The position numbers and the translations under genes are program-made. From Rhytidiadelphus loreus (taxonomy: Eukaryota > Streptophyta > Bryopsida > Hypnales > Hylocomiaceae), in contig OX344764.1 in the NCBI GenBank assembly GCA_947034895.1, forward strand, positions 39,434,935 through 39,498,934: 64,000 nucleotides of DNA. The letters run 5' to 3'. The first letter of the stretch is position 1. Each line of letters opens with the position of its first letter. Below the pieces are notes generated by a model. The model saw only the letters and a list, made by a program, of their open reading frames with translations, did not search any database and was not told where the DNA came from. Of the stretch, positions 1 through 12,792 are shown one piece after another.

Positions 1-418
1 GCATATGGATGTTCCCTGCATATCCATGCAATCAAATTTTAAAAATTCATCATCAATTGTATTCAATAAAATATTATGTAAAACTACAAAAATTGACTTA
101 AAAAATTCACCAAAAATGGAATTTTTCTTTTTTGAAATTGAAATTTGGTATGCTTAATTGGGATTGGGTAAGAATCGAATGATAATTATGCAAGACAAAA
201 AAAAACTATTTTATTCTATATTATGTACAAATCTTTGAATGGCTCCAAAGGAAGTTTGTAAGCTTTTAGTATCCAACTATACCTTGAAAATTGAAAATAA
301 GATCTTTAGGGAAAAGATGAAGTTCATAACTTACAAGGATTTGAATTCTCATCTTTCCCTTACAAAATGTTGAATTTCTTATCATTTATCCCTAGGAGAG
401 TTGGCATCCTATAGGGAT

Positions 419-622
419 GGGGTGAACTACCCTCCTTGCTTGTCCCCCAAAAGTCATTCCAGGGGTGTATGTAAAAAAAAGACCCCCTATTTTGTGCTTG
501 ATTAATTTATCTACTACATCTCTTCTAGCTAATTTTGGGGCTCTGAAAGGGGGCAAAATAGGGGGATCTTTTTTTTTATATGCACCCCTAGAATGACTTT
601 GGGGGGATAAGCAAGGGGGATT
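419..622. mobile_element. Miniature inverted-repeat element, GGGGTGAAC family, copy 1
   Basis: The left part (cttgtcccccaaaagtcatt, then a poly-A stretch and ccccctattttgt) is the inverse complement of the right part (acaaaatagggggatc, poly-T, aatgactttggggggataag). Two further copies of the same sequence sit at 13772-14218, so this is a dispersed family rather than a chance hairpin. There is no coding capacity. Superfamily is unknown; a clear target duplication is not visible. Confidence 0.7.
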
Positions 623-1095
623 ATAAATGTTTTAACGAGCTTACAACTAGAGCTTCAAGAACCAGATGAAGTATATGCAAGTATGCTGAAAAAGAAATTT
701 GGTCTATTTTTCAACAATGCAATTTGGTCATTAGTGCATCTTGGTAATTGTGCAAGATTGTGAATGAGTTCACAAGATGGAAAGGAAAGGAAAACTTGCA
801 AAAGAAAGATGTAATGCTAGATTCTATTCATATCACAATTTATTTTGCCAAAACCATTCAAAATCTACATCCACCACCTTTCCCAAACTCTTAGGGTTAA
901 AATTCCAATTGGTTAAAAGAAAAGTATAGCGATGGGATGTTTATATTATTTTTGTCATACTTTACGGAAGATCCATTTTATATAAAATGAACCTTTTATA
1001 GTACAATAAAGTTTAGAAATCACAAGACCAAATTTCAAAAGTCTTGTTGGCATTCATTTGTGTATATCCCTTATTGTTTGAAAAGGTACATTTTT

Positions 1096-1650
1096 TGAAA
1101 CATCAAGCTCAAGTGAACCTTTCATTCTTTTTGGATGTAGCATCTCTCGTTGTTGAAGCCTTGAAAACATCAACTAATTTTGTATTCGGCCCTTAAAGAA
1201 TAATATGACTTGTAGAAGATCTAGAAACATTCTTTGAAACATCAAACTCGTTCATTCTTTCTGGAAAAAAACATTTCTAACTGTCAAGGCCTTGAAAACA
1301 TCAACAACTAGTCTTATACTTGGCCTCAAAGAAATAATCCAACCTATGGAAGATCTGCAAACATTCTTTCAGACACCAAGCTCAGGTGAACTTTTCATTC
1401 TTTTTGAAAATAGCATTTCTAATTGTGAAGGTTTAGAAAACATCAATGAATCTTATAGTTGACTTCAAAGGAATAATACAATGTGTAGAAGATCTACATC
1501 TAAAATGTACACTTTAAAACATCAAGCTCAAGTCAACTTTTATTCTTTCTAGATATAGCATCTCTAACCACTCCAATTTGAAAACATCAACAAAACTTGT
1601 ATTTGGTCTCAAAGAAATAGTAGGGCAAATGGAAGATTTGCATCCACACA
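1096..1650 (+). repeat. Degenerate tandem array, about 4 units of 135-146 bp
   Basis: Each unit carries, in order, a 'gaaacatcaagctcaagtga' block, 'ttcattctttttgga', 'agcatttctaa', 'ttgaaaacatcaac', 'ggcctcaaagaaataat' and 'gaagatctgcaaacatt'. Unit starts are near 1096, 1235, 1369 and 1513. Units have diverged substantially, so the array is old. No reading frame is conserved through the units. Confidence 0.75.
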
Positions 1651-3848
1651 CACATCTATATTCTATAGGGTAATTTTAGCTACCATTTTATAGACCATAT
1701 TCTATAGCTCTACAAGGACATGGATTGAGTTTGTAATTCTAGAAACATTTATATGCATCCCTTTGATGAAAAATGGAATTAAAGCAACCATATGTGGTGA
1801 ATGCTTGATTTTATTAAACAATTGTCTCCTATCACAAGAAATTTATTTCATTAACTTTACCATTTTAAAAGTATTAGTCTATTATTTAATGGAAAAAAAT
1901 GAGAAGTAGGAGATAGATTTTCTTGTTTAAAGTTCATCTCATATATGTTTATTAAAAAAAACTTTCTTAAATGGTTCAAGCTCAAAAGGTGATTTTATAT
2001 TTTATATTTGCTTCAAGGGAATTCAATGGTCAACTTCTAAGGATTTTTGGTGTTTTGACTTGGATTATATTTTTGGTAGATCAATAGTTGTCTCAAGTGA
2101 CTAGAGAGGTAGATGGCACATCATTTTCTTCAAAACCTAATGATCACATTCTAAATATTGTCATGAATCAACATGAAAACTTTTTTTGAAGAGCGCTTTG
2201 CTATTTATAAATCTTTGAGAAGCACTTTCAGCAAACAATTCAACTTTTACTTACATCGTTGTTATGTGATGAACAAGATTTCTACAATTCACTACTATAT
2301 TCAACAACATTCACTCCGTCATATGCATGCATTTAATAGAGATTACATTACTTATCTCCATTCTAAATATATTTGCACTTGTATATGCATACAGATACAC
2401 CCAAAATGCATTATCCCAATACATTTGAAATTATGAACTTGATCATATATAATGCTAAAAAGCAAGATTTCATCTAAGAAAATGAACTTGTGAGTTTTTT
2501 AAATGTTATGTCTTGTGGGATCTCAAAAATAAGAGATGGGACATGGAACAAAAATGCAATGTTGTCAATGTGATATACAAATATCAATACATGGACATAA
2601 ATTTGGATACCAATATTAGAATTAATTGTAAAGTGACCCTCAGTTTGTAGAAGGGGTGGCAGAGGATGGCCTAACTAAGAATAGTACAAAATAAACCCAA
2701 CACCAAACTCCATAAGACCATAGTTTTGTTGTTTCGAAGAGTTTCATGCTGTGTTTTTTTCTCAAACTTCGGCTTTTGGTCCCTCATTGCACACACATCA
2801 TGATTACAGTTTGAAGGAGTTTGGTGTTGTGTTTTTTGTACTATTTTTAATTAAACCTTCCTATGATCCCATGGTTCTTCTACAAACTAGAGTTCATTTT
2901 ATAATTAACTCTATTATCCCATATGTTTTGGAGCTTTGTACTTATCATCTATATAGTTCTAATTCTACTTGGGGTATTTACAATACTTATTTAGCCTCTC
3001 CCTCAATTTAATGTATGTGGGGCTCTTTGTAGTGAAAGTTGTAAAGAAGAAAGCTACATGAATTTTTTTGCAATGCTATTTTTAAAACTAACTAACCACA
3101 GAACACAGTTTCTCATAACTTTCATTTCATTAATAAATAAATAAATGATTCAGAATTATGACATATTGTCAAACGTTTCATTGGTATCATATGGTGTCAT
3201 ATCTTATTATATCATCAAATAAGGCATAAAAAATGTAATGCATATATGCTCTTATAAATAGACATCTTGGATTCAAAAGATTATGGCAAAAACAATAGTG
3301 TTGGTTGTTAGATACAATTAAAATGATTTGTGTTAATTGTATGATAGGGCAAATATCTTCAAATCTATTCAAAGTGCATGCAACAACATTTCAAATTGCA
3401 ACTTATATATCATCTATGATAGTAAATGAGGTCTCAAGTCTTTGATACACTAAGTATTTTCAAGTTTCATTCAAATTAATATATTATCAATAGTTTTTTC
3501 TCTCTATATATATTTATTTATTTTTTGAAACATGAATATGTCAACTTCTTACAATATCTATTGGAGTGGATCTTCAATGATGTACAATAATATGCAATAA
3601 ATTGTTGAAGTAATTGTGGCTAAAAATAGAAGCATATTGAAAATTTTTTAGTGGTTTTGAAAACCATTCAAACAAGTGAGTCTCTAGGGGTGTTTAGCTT
3701 TGAAATTCATTTACTTCGAAACCATAATTTCTTTTTGCTTACAGATTTTTTAGGATTGTAATATATGCAGTATACTTCAACATTCTTATTTGCTCATTTG
3801 GATTTTGTTCACTTGTTTTCAAAGTATACGGGCACATGGAGTGAATAT

Positions 3849-4001
3849 CACTACAAGAAAATGGGGGTATAAATGACTTGTCCACAATGACTGCACCGAC
3901 AACAATGACTGTAAATTAGTCATTTTTAAGTCACTTTGAAGTCATTGTTGTCGGTGTAGTCATTGTAGACAAGTCATTTATACCCCCATTTTCTTGTAGT
4001 G
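3849..4001. mobile_element. CACTA-type MITE with 62-bp terminal inverted repeats
   Basis: The element begins CACTACAAGAAAATGGGGG and ends with the exact inverse. The arms run about 62 bp with only two mismatches, separated by a short spacer. CACTACAAGAAAA is the classic terminus of plant CACTA (En/Spm) elements. The near-perfect arms suggest recent activity. The flanks do not show a clear 3-bp duplication; a flanking TA on each side is present instead, so a Tc1/mariner-type alternative cannot be excluded. Confidence 0.8.
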
Positions 4002-4827
4002 ATACTAGCATAAATTTGGTCTTTTGCAACCAATCACAAACAATCACAAACAACTCGTTTTGTTCCCAAACAATTTGCTTTTAAAAAAAAAATCATTTAA
4101 GACAAGTTATTCTGGATGTCATCCCTAAGCAACTCATTTTTAGTTGTTATGGACAAATTATGAGTAGTTATAGACGGATTATTCTAGACAACAAAGTTAT
4201 AAAAGACCAAATTTCTACTAGTAGAAACTCCACAAAACAAAGACTGAATTTTTGGAATTAGAGTAGGTTACTAACTTACACCATTTTTTTCACAATGATT
4301 TTGTCAAAATTCAATAAAAGGAAAATTCATTTATAAATTCATGAATATAATTTTATAGAATGAATTTTTTTAAATAGAATTTTACATACTTACAAGCAAG
4401 TTATCACTTTAAAGCATGGATTTTTTAATATTTTGAAATGTCAAAATAATAGAAGCAATTAATTGGATACTAACATTCTTCACACTATTTAGTATTGATA
4501 ATAATATTTTGATAATACAATACTATTTTAATTGTATAGTTTCCCCTCCAATGTCTAAGGCTATTTTAACGAAGCACTATCATGTCAATGCAATCTATTC
4601 ATCATTCAAAATGTGGACTTCAAATCAGTTTGGAGGTCACATTAAATAGATCTGAGGAGTGTTTTGAACAACAAAAACCATTATGTGGCCTGCATTATAC
4701 ATAATATAGAATTCAAGGTGCTTCGGCATTCAAAGGCCACACTAAATTGATTGAATTGTGTCTTGAGGAAACAAGATCAATGAATTTACACATCTAGTAT
4801 ACCTTAAATGATGTTGTTTGTCTGTAT

Positions 4828-5025
4828 AGGGAATTTTATTTAAAATGGTAATCATTCTACAACTTTGGCACTTTTACAATTTAGACCATTATACAATTGT
4901 AAAAGAATTTTTATTAAAATTGTAGACATTCTTCAACTTTGGTCTAAAATCTATACATGTCCTAGATGGTTTAGACTGTGCGGTCTGAAAATGGTATAGA
5001 ATATCGCCATTTTAACGAAATTCCT
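4828..5025. mobile_element. MITE, CGTTAAAATGGCG-terminus family, copy 1
   Basis: The left end (agggaattttatttaaaatgg) pairs with the right end (ccattttaacgaaattcct). The same terminal sequence occurs at both ends of a second element at 7643-7884, which identifies a family. The left arm is more eroded than the right. Non-coding. Confidence 0.65.
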
Positions 5026-5034
5026 TTTTCTATT

Positions 5035-5275
5035 TTAATCTTGTTTGTTACAATGAGATCTCCGAAACCATATGTCCCCTAGTCGCACTTTTGGTACCAT
5101 CCAAAAACTCTCTACAAAGACGGGTGCATAGACTTTGATTTTGTGACATTTAGACCGTACAAAGTGAAAGATATTGAATTTCAAAGCTTTTATGAATTAA
5201 AAAAAATTAGAAAAATATAATTTTTTAAAATTTTACTTTGTTGTGGGCACTGAGCACAGGGGTACACTAGTTCAT
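5035..5275 (+). repeat. Unit of a ~235-bp dispersed/tandem repeat
   Basis: The sequence 'gagatctc...', 'gggtgcatagactttgattt', 'gtgaaagatattgaatttc', 'tatgaattaaaaaaaattag' and 'gtgggcactgagcacagggg' recurs as two units near 20530-21113 in the same orientation and as three inverted units at 43120-43870. This copy is uninterrupted at the TTAA at 5197-5200, where the 21 kb copy carries an inserted element. Confidence 0.7.
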
Positions 5276-5359
5276 CATTCAAAACATGGCGCTTTGGATT
5301 CAAAGGCCTCACTAAATAGCTTGAGGAGTGTATTGAACAAGAACAATGTGACCAGGAAG

Positions 5360-6430
5360 ATTCCTAATTATGGCCTAATGGGCGTTATGCAGTGTGAATG
5401 CGGTTGTAGATAGGATTCGAAAACTCAGATTCCAGAAACTGGGAGTTCGATGCCATATGATAGTCCCTGTCCCATGCCAAGGACAGATCGAGCCAACAAA
5501 ATAATGACATTGAATATCAAAGATAATCCCAACACCACAATCATCCACAGTGCAATTCAGTAACACCTGCTAACTTGTCCGATCCGATCCGCTTGGGGAG
5601 TAAGTCCACACAGAACTGACAGAACCGTCTTTCACTGACTCACCTTGATTTGGACCTTTCAAGTTGGACAGCAGAACCGTCTTTCAAGTTGGAGGATCAT
5701 GCATTAAAGTTTTGGACCACAGCTGCATCGATCGACAAGACTCGATCATGGAGCGAGTCTTGTCGTCGATCAATTGCAAGGCTGGCCACTGCACAAAAAC
5801 CATACGGAAGTGGGCTGTGATGTTGATCAGCTTGCATTGGAGAACAGTTCAAAGAGCTAGCTTGACGTGTGCGCAATGTGCGCAAAGGGTAATCAATCAA
5901 TCGATCTTGGAGGCTAGGGAGGCGTTGATCTTGGAAGCCTGTCTCGATCGATCAATCGATCGAGCGTCTTGTGCCATGCAAGGCCGGCTATATAGCTAGA
6001 TTAATATTATATACAGTATTATATCGATCTCTCGATCGATCGATATCTCTCTCACCAAACCATGGCCGGCCAATCCTTTTCCCGGCCTGCCTTTGTGTCA
6101 TTCTCAAGTCGTATTTTTCAATGGAAGAAGACAAAGTTTAGAGCCTGGAGCTAGAATTATGCGCGCGCATGATTGAGAACTTGTCGCCATCTTCGCCTGG
6201 CCGTCCTTGACCGACGCAAGTGAGCGCAACTACCGTGAGGCTAGACTGAGCTAGTTAGCTAGTATTAATTATGACGAGAGTCGAGGGGAGCTTGCACGCA
6301 CTGTAACCTGAGAATTGATGCCTAGCTACAGTAGTGGGTGGGTCGATCGATCTCCGCCTCTGCTTTCTGATCATCACCAGGGCATGACTTGGTCGCGTCG
6401 TCCGGGCCCTGAAGCAAACTGATAATATAC
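5360..6430. other. GC-richer island without a recognised gene
   Basis: Base composition changes sharply from the AT-rich flanks. The tract is dense in overlapping CGATCG and TCGATC words (about 5725-6050 and 6340). A 111-codon open frame lies at 5664-5999 (+), with another in the opposite frame at 5697-5900; neither resembles a known family. A TATATAG-like word occurs near 5990 followed by a CT-rich run (ctctctcgatcg, atctctctcacc), which resembles a plant core promoter and leader. It could be a non-coding transcript, a promoter remnant or a decayed gene; I cannot choose. Confidence 0.4.
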
Positions 6431-7110
6431 TCACAACATATACTATCTGTTAGTATACATATCCAAACTCATCTGTGATTGTTGACCCATCTCCATCATG
6501 TACGCTTGTTTGAAATGGCAGGCTGGCTTCATTGCAATATGGAATAAATTAAATTGGCATCAAGATCTTTGAATCAAAATGAAAAGCTCTGGAAGATCAA
6601 TCGGTTGCAGGTAGGTCGGCAAAATTAACTGGAAATTATGGTCAATGATAGGTGTGACTGTGTGAGGTAAGAAATCGAATCTCACCTCCAAATGTGTTGC
6701 TAGGAAAATTCAAAATTGCAAAGCCCTTTTTCAACACTAAAACATTATAATCTTGCAATCTATGAATGGTCAAATGACTCTAAATTTGATTCATGTCATC
6801 TACAACACGTACACTACAAGATTGTACGGTTGAGGTTTCTATACCTTAGTGACATTTAAATGTATAAAATTCAAAAGCAATGATGTTTTTACATTCAAGG
6901 GGACCATGGGCCATTTAGAGATAAACTATACTCAAAATTGTCCAAATAAGCAATTCAACCTGTTCTTCCCATAAACATATTGAAAAAAACTTTGGGGGGT
7001 CTTATGGGTAGTCAAAAAGGGATCCTAGATTCTCTTAGAATGCATTTTTGGGGCACCATATAAATGAACTATGGATTTTCAAAGTGGTGCAAATAGGTGT
7101 TTCTAACTAA

Positions 7111-7352
7111 AATGCCATATTTAACTACTTTTGGACTTTGCAAAGTCCAAAATTGGTAAAGGGACATCTAAGACAATTGTAGACTTTGACTTCTATAGAT
7201 TTTATGAATCTAGAAATGATATAGATTTTGGACTAGGTGGTTTGAAAAATGTACAACAGGTTTAGATTTTAGATATCTATGACATCAGGAGATCCCCAAT
7301 GTACAAAGTCCAAAATTCCCTTCAAAGTCCAAAAGTAGTTAAATATGGCATT
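7111..7352. mobile_element. Inverted-repeat element with 29-bp perfect arms
   Basis: The left arm at 7111-7139 (aatgccatatttaactactt then ttggacttt) is exactly inverted at 7324-7352. Further copies of 'caaagtccaaaa' lie inside the arms. Non-coding and MITE-sized; the family is unknown. Confidence 0.65.
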
Positions 7353-7642
7353 AAATCAACCCTAAATTCTCATGAATAGTGGAAGTATATATTAGACAAT
7401 AATTTCTAGGGATTAGTTTTAGACAAGGTTCAAAATTAGATGTTGTTACTTTAGTGCTTCCCTTAAGACTTACAACATGATGCCTAACTATGACCATGTA
7501 GTCTAAGTTCAAAATCTTTCAATTCGGATGCTTCATTTTGCCACCATGTATAAATGAATATTTTTGTTTTTTACTTCTTGGAGCTATTATATGACACATG
7601 TCTTCTATAAGTCATAAAACATTCAAATTAATTTGTTATCAT

Positions 7643-7884
7643 GGGCAATTTCGTTAAAATGGCGGTATTCCATTGGCATTTGTACACGAAGGAACAGAAA
7701 CTAAGGTGTACTAAGGCACCTATTCACCTCATATCAAGCATCGATTGTGTCCCATGTGTGCCCAAATCACCACTCGTTTTCGTATGGCATTGCCTCCACC
7801 ATTTTCTTTGACAAGATCTCATGCCCTAGTTGGTCCCCTAAACCACCATTTTAATGGAATACCGCCATTTTAACGAAATTGTCC
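7643..7884. mobile_element. MITE, CGTTAAAATGGCG-terminus family, copy 2
   Basis: The left end 'gggcaatttcgttaaaatgg' continuing with 'cggtattccatt' is inverted at 7853-7884 with essentially one mismatch. It shares its termini with the element at 4828-5025 and is the better preserved copy. No open frame. Confidence 0.75.
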
Positions 7885-8244
7885 ATTATTGTAAAATTTT
7901 GGAGGAAAACTGAAGAAATTTCTATCAAATACATTATCAATTTTTAAAATCTAAAATTTGCACACATAGATATAAAATTATAGTGTAGCACACTGCTGTG
8001 TACTCCAAATTTCATGTCCTTCCATGTTTTGGAATGTGAACATAAGATCTCAACTACAGATTGCTTTGAAATACTCATTTGAAGAAGAAAATTGAAAAGT
8101 ATTAAAGTAGAGTTGAAACTAGACTTTGAAGGCTTCATTTATGTAAGTTTTGCTCGAGAGAAAGTAACAATCATTATGAAATACAGTCATTTTTTTCTTG
8201 AATTTTTTTTTCTTGCATGCCATATAGAACTACATATTTAAAAC

Positions 8245-8412
8245 CATAATATTTGCACCAGTACATAACTTTGTGGTGAACAAATCAAACAAACTTTAGG
8301 TGAATCAATTAATAATAAGATGGGATTTCATAATATTTGCACCAGTACATAACTTTGTGGTGAACAAATCAAACAAACTTTAGGTGAATCAATTAATAAT
8401 AAGATGGGATTT
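8245..8412 (+). repeat. Perfect 84-bp tandem duplication
   Basis: The unit beginning 'cataatatttgcaccagtac' and ending 'aataagatgggattt' occurs twice head to tail at 8245-8328 and 8329-8412 with no difference that I can see. This is either a very recent duplication or an assembly artefact. Confidence 0.9.
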
Positions 8413-11400
8413 CAAACAGTGATATGTACAGGATAGTCATAAATTTAATTGACTTTGTTAAAGTAGAAAAGAGAAAATAAAACATCCAAAAAAATATTAC
8501 TATGAATAATGTGAAGGTTGATTTTAGCTATCATGTAGCTATAATTTGGTTTGTAGTTCATGGCTTAGGGGGTAAAAAATAAAATATTTATTTGAAATAT
8601 TTCACATTACTCCTCATTCTATATTCATCTATAGCAGAAATTTTGAATTCATTAGATTTTTGTTATTATATTTATCAACTCATTTTTATTTATTGAAATT
8701 GAAATTACATCCATCTAATTTTGTCACAAAACCAATTGAAAAATTTCTACAAAAATTTCTACAAAAATATATAGTATCATATAATATAACTTTAAATATT
8801 AATTCATATACAATTTAAATATTAGATTGAATTTTGAATGATGTTTACTTTAAAGTCATGGAATTGACCTTTAAAGGATAAAAACATTTTGGATGACAAT
8901 GTATGGTAAAAACTTGTACCTTGTACTATATGCCAACTCTGAATTGGTTTATAAAACCTCAAACAATTGACATTGTTGTTTGGTAAATATACATGAAAAT
9001 AATGAATGAATTATTATCCTATCATTTTTTTCCAAAATGTCATTCAAGTAGATGGTTTTGACATTATTTTATAAAAATGTCAAAGAGATTGTCAACAATC
9101 AATAGGCTTTCTAGCAATGTAGTTTTCCTTTGAACTCCAATATATATTAGGTCATTTAATTTGTGTTTGTGTAGTTTTCATTTATATTGTAGCTCCAAAA
9201 TAGTTCAAATCAGTTATTTTCACTATCCAAAAATTATATTCAAAGAAAAAACACTAAAATCAGTTTAATACCAATTGATAATTTAGTCACTTCAAAAAAC
9301 AAATATTGAACATTCAAGTTGAAATTATTTGGTTGTTAGGTTATCAATGATTAGTGACTCTTATGTTTTTCATCTAACTACCCGACTTAAACTTTAGGTA
9401 GACCTCACCTTGCAAAGATTGTCAAAATAAAGTCAACTCAAAGTTGTTTGTCTACATAGCGTCTAAAAAAACTTATAAAAAATAACTTCATAGTTATTTC
9501 AAAATAATTCAAAGATTTCAATTATTGTTTTTTTTATAAATATACGAAGCAAAAAATGATAATGTATATACTAATATAAAAAAAAATTGGAGTTGAATTT
9601 TTTTTTACAACCACTTTAAGATTCACTTTGAGACTTCATCTATGAGTTTCAATAGAGTAATAGTTTTTTTACCAATAGAATCTTTTGAAATGACATGAAT
9701 GAAATTTGTCTATTTTTTCTACAAAATGTTACATTTTTAGTTGTAAGGATTTCTTCCGCTTTTCACTTACTACCTTGTGGGACCAAATACACTCTCAACA
9801 ACCTCGTCAACAACTCCTACTTGGTTACTATTAATGCAACAATTGTAATTTTTTTTCAAAACAATTAAAAACCCTTGCAATTGGCAAACTCATCACCTAG
9901 GTGAAGTATCTATATTATAACATCTTTTTTAAATGTAGATTTCCTTATAGGTGGTTATAGACCACAAAACGTTTGAAGTAAATTTTATTTTTAAAGGCAC
10001 GCAAAAGTCAAACCTAATCCAAATTGTTTCTTATATTTAGGGTCTATATGGAATCAACTATAAATTTTCAAAGTCATCAATCCATTAGCAACAATTTGAG
10101 GGAGTTGAAAACCGTTTTTCTAACCTAGAACTTGCAGATAGATTGTATGTGACAATTATCCCATGGTACATTTCATAATCTTTAACAACTTGGTTTACAA
10201 AATTGTACCCTTTTTTTGTGAAAAGTACCACTTCAAGAAAGCTAATGTGTTTTTCTATCTTAAGAAAAAATTTCAAAAATCAAGACAAAAATTGAGACCT
10301 TAGCTTAGTGTTTTTTGCTTTACAATTAGTAAGTTATCATAATTAATAATAGATTGCAATATTGTTTTTGATTGAAAATATGTAAGATGAAAACACTTGA
10401 AACACCACTCTTTTGTTGTGCAAATTTTTTATTATTAGACTAATCAAATTTGTATACATTTTGAGTAGCAAATGAAAGGAGATTTCAATGCACCAAAGAA
10501 TGCATCATTTGGAGAGCATATACAAAAGTTATGAGGCATCAAAATTTGTTTAGCTAATGCTTTAAAATTATTTCTGTAGCAAAAGGTGTACATTGATTAA
10601 GGAAGATGTACAAAACAATAGCATTCAATCGCCTAGCGCTTTTGGAAGTCCTTACTTCATTAGTGAATTGTAAAGACCGGGACAAACAAGTGATATGCCT
10701 TTCAAATCCAACACTAATTTTCTTCATGAAGTTTTGATGGTATTCACAATGAATTTTTTGTTGTTGTTAGTTAAATAAACATTTTAGCATTGGTTTCACC
10801 AACACCAGACCAAAGGTCCTTTTGAATTATCAAAGTAGTAATTGGTGGAAAGATAGGCATAGTCCAAGTTAGGTTTACACTTTGGCCAAGGCCCATGCCA
10901 TTTTCCATGGATGAGAAGTCCACTTAGAATCCTACATGGCCAAAGTAAACAATGTTTTGCTGGTTTCTAAGAGCTTTTTCCTTGACCACTTCTTTAAAGT
11001 AGGCCTAACGGATTTCGAGAAGACCATGACAGGCTAAAATCTGACAACTATAGATTTTGTCTATTTAATTGATCTTGCGATTGTCAATGACGGATCTAAT
11101 AACAAATAGATTTGACCCAGCTATGGTCTTTGTTGGGTTTGGTCACCAAGACCATGCAATATGTCATCACTAATTTTTTTAATCTTGGGCCCTCACTTCC
11201 CATTGTCACATCTAACAAAGTCATGTAGTCCCTCCATCTACCCTTGATATAAATTGGCCTTGAGAATGTTGGAGTTTCAAAAATAACCCTTTTTCTACAC
11301 CCCATCCATCACTTATATACCTCCATCTATATTATTATCTAAATTTAGTAAGACTTCATCCTCAATTTGACAAATCTCATATATTATGGAGATAACTTGA

Positions 11401-11922
11401 CAATTTCATTGATTTTTTTGGGTATAAGATAGACCAACCCATACCTATTCACTACCAAATTCTGTCATCCTACTTTGGGCCTCAATTCCATCCGGATTTT
11501 CTATCAAAATCATTACATTAATACCATTGGAGGGGTAACCTGTCAATCTTTTAAGGGTGAACACATAAATACCATTGGATACATGGTAGAGTAGTCTAAT
11601 TATGGGTTGTTTATAGGATGTTCATGACTCCACTCTATGATTGATTTTGTAATTTTAGGTCAAATCACTTCAGAAATGCACAGAAATTATAATTTTAATC
11701 CAAAAATTATAATTCCACGTGGGTTTGATTTGTGAAACAAGCACACACACCTCTAGAAAATATGTACTCCTCTTGGAATTGACCCCAAGATATTCACATT
11801 GCTAGTTTGCATGGTAATACGCTTGTCAACCTTAGTGCAAATGTATCCAGCACCCAAATAGATAAGACTAGTTGGAGAACAATTTGCCAAAAAAAGAAGA
11901 GAAGCACTAGGATTGGTTCCTG

Positions 11923-12792
11923 ATTTTTTTTTTTTTTTTTTTTGAACTAGTGCACCAATTATCAGGATGATTCTTTTTTTTTATGCAATGGGTCTCCCCA
12001 TTTGTTCAAAAAAAATAAAAAATAAAAAATAATCAGGATGAGATTGAACCCTGATTATTCGATTAACCACAGTAGCGTTAAATGATTGTTCCTCCTTTCA
12101 TCATAAACTGTTTTCAAATTATTATGAGTAGCAATGGGCTCAAAAGAATATTTTAAAGTTTAGTTTCTTTTTTAACACAAATAAAGGAATTTTTTTTTCT
12201 TAATTTATATATTTTTTGGGATCTTTTGTGAGTGGAACAAGTGGAAAATGGACAATTAAGGTTGGAATTACTCCAATACTAAGTTATTGATGAATTATTA
12301 CATTACCAAATGAATGGCAGGTTCCCCAATTCCAGTGTAGCCTGGCAGCTTTTATTTTTAGTCCGGCACTTTGTCTGAACATTGGTTCCCATACCCATCT
12401 GGCTGTTTGCTAAAAACTTTCTTCCACATTAAAGCCCCCTTCCTGAAATGGCATCAAACAGTTGCACATGAAATTGCTTAAAAGTGGTCTTTTATTTCAT
12501 GGAACAGAATCGCAGAACATAAGGAGGCCGGCATCATTTCGGGCCACGGCCACTGAGGAGCTAAACTTTACTGTAGGATTGAAATAGAAAAATATCTTCA
12601 AAAAAAGAAAAAGGAAAAAGAAATAGAAAAAAGAAAAAAAAAGAAAAAGATCAGGTTGTCATTTTAAATTCAGTTCAGTTGGGTTTCTCACTGAAGCAGC
12701 CATGGATCCTCATTTTTTTTCCTTCTCAACTTACCCCCTGCAAGAGACCCACTTTTTTTTTAATTAAAAATTAATTAATTAATTAATTTTTA
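11923..12792. repeat. Simple-sequence tracts
   Basis: A poly-T run of over 20 bases lies near 11926-11942. A purine tract of A with scattered G spans about 12595-12655. An (AATT)n run lies near 12764-12792. These are ordinary low-complexity sequence between repeats. Confidence 0.8.

Larger units (their letters stand above)
1..3848. other. AT-rich intergenic DNA
   Basis: No gene is recognisable here. The open frames of 60-90 codons (for example near 2173-2436 and 2751-3011) are AT-driven, have no domain pattern and no plausible neighbours. The tract holds a terminal-inverted-repeat element near 419-622 and a degenerate tandem array near 1096-1650, listed separately; the rest shows only low-complexity A/T-rich sequence. 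Confidence 0.7.

Noticed and set aside
1096..1650. Regularly spaced repeats resembling a CRISPR-like array
   Set aside because: Units are long, degenerate and contiguous without distinct spacers, and the window is plainly a plant nuclear genome.
5664..5999. A 111-codon frame in the GC-rich island
   Set aside because: No family resemblance, an overlapping frame on the other strand, and a coding frame built largely from CGATCG repeats; kept only as part of the island.
10800..11330. A possible decayed retrotransposon coding region
   Set aside because: Translations in all frames are broken and show no motif that I can name, so only intergenic DNA is reported.
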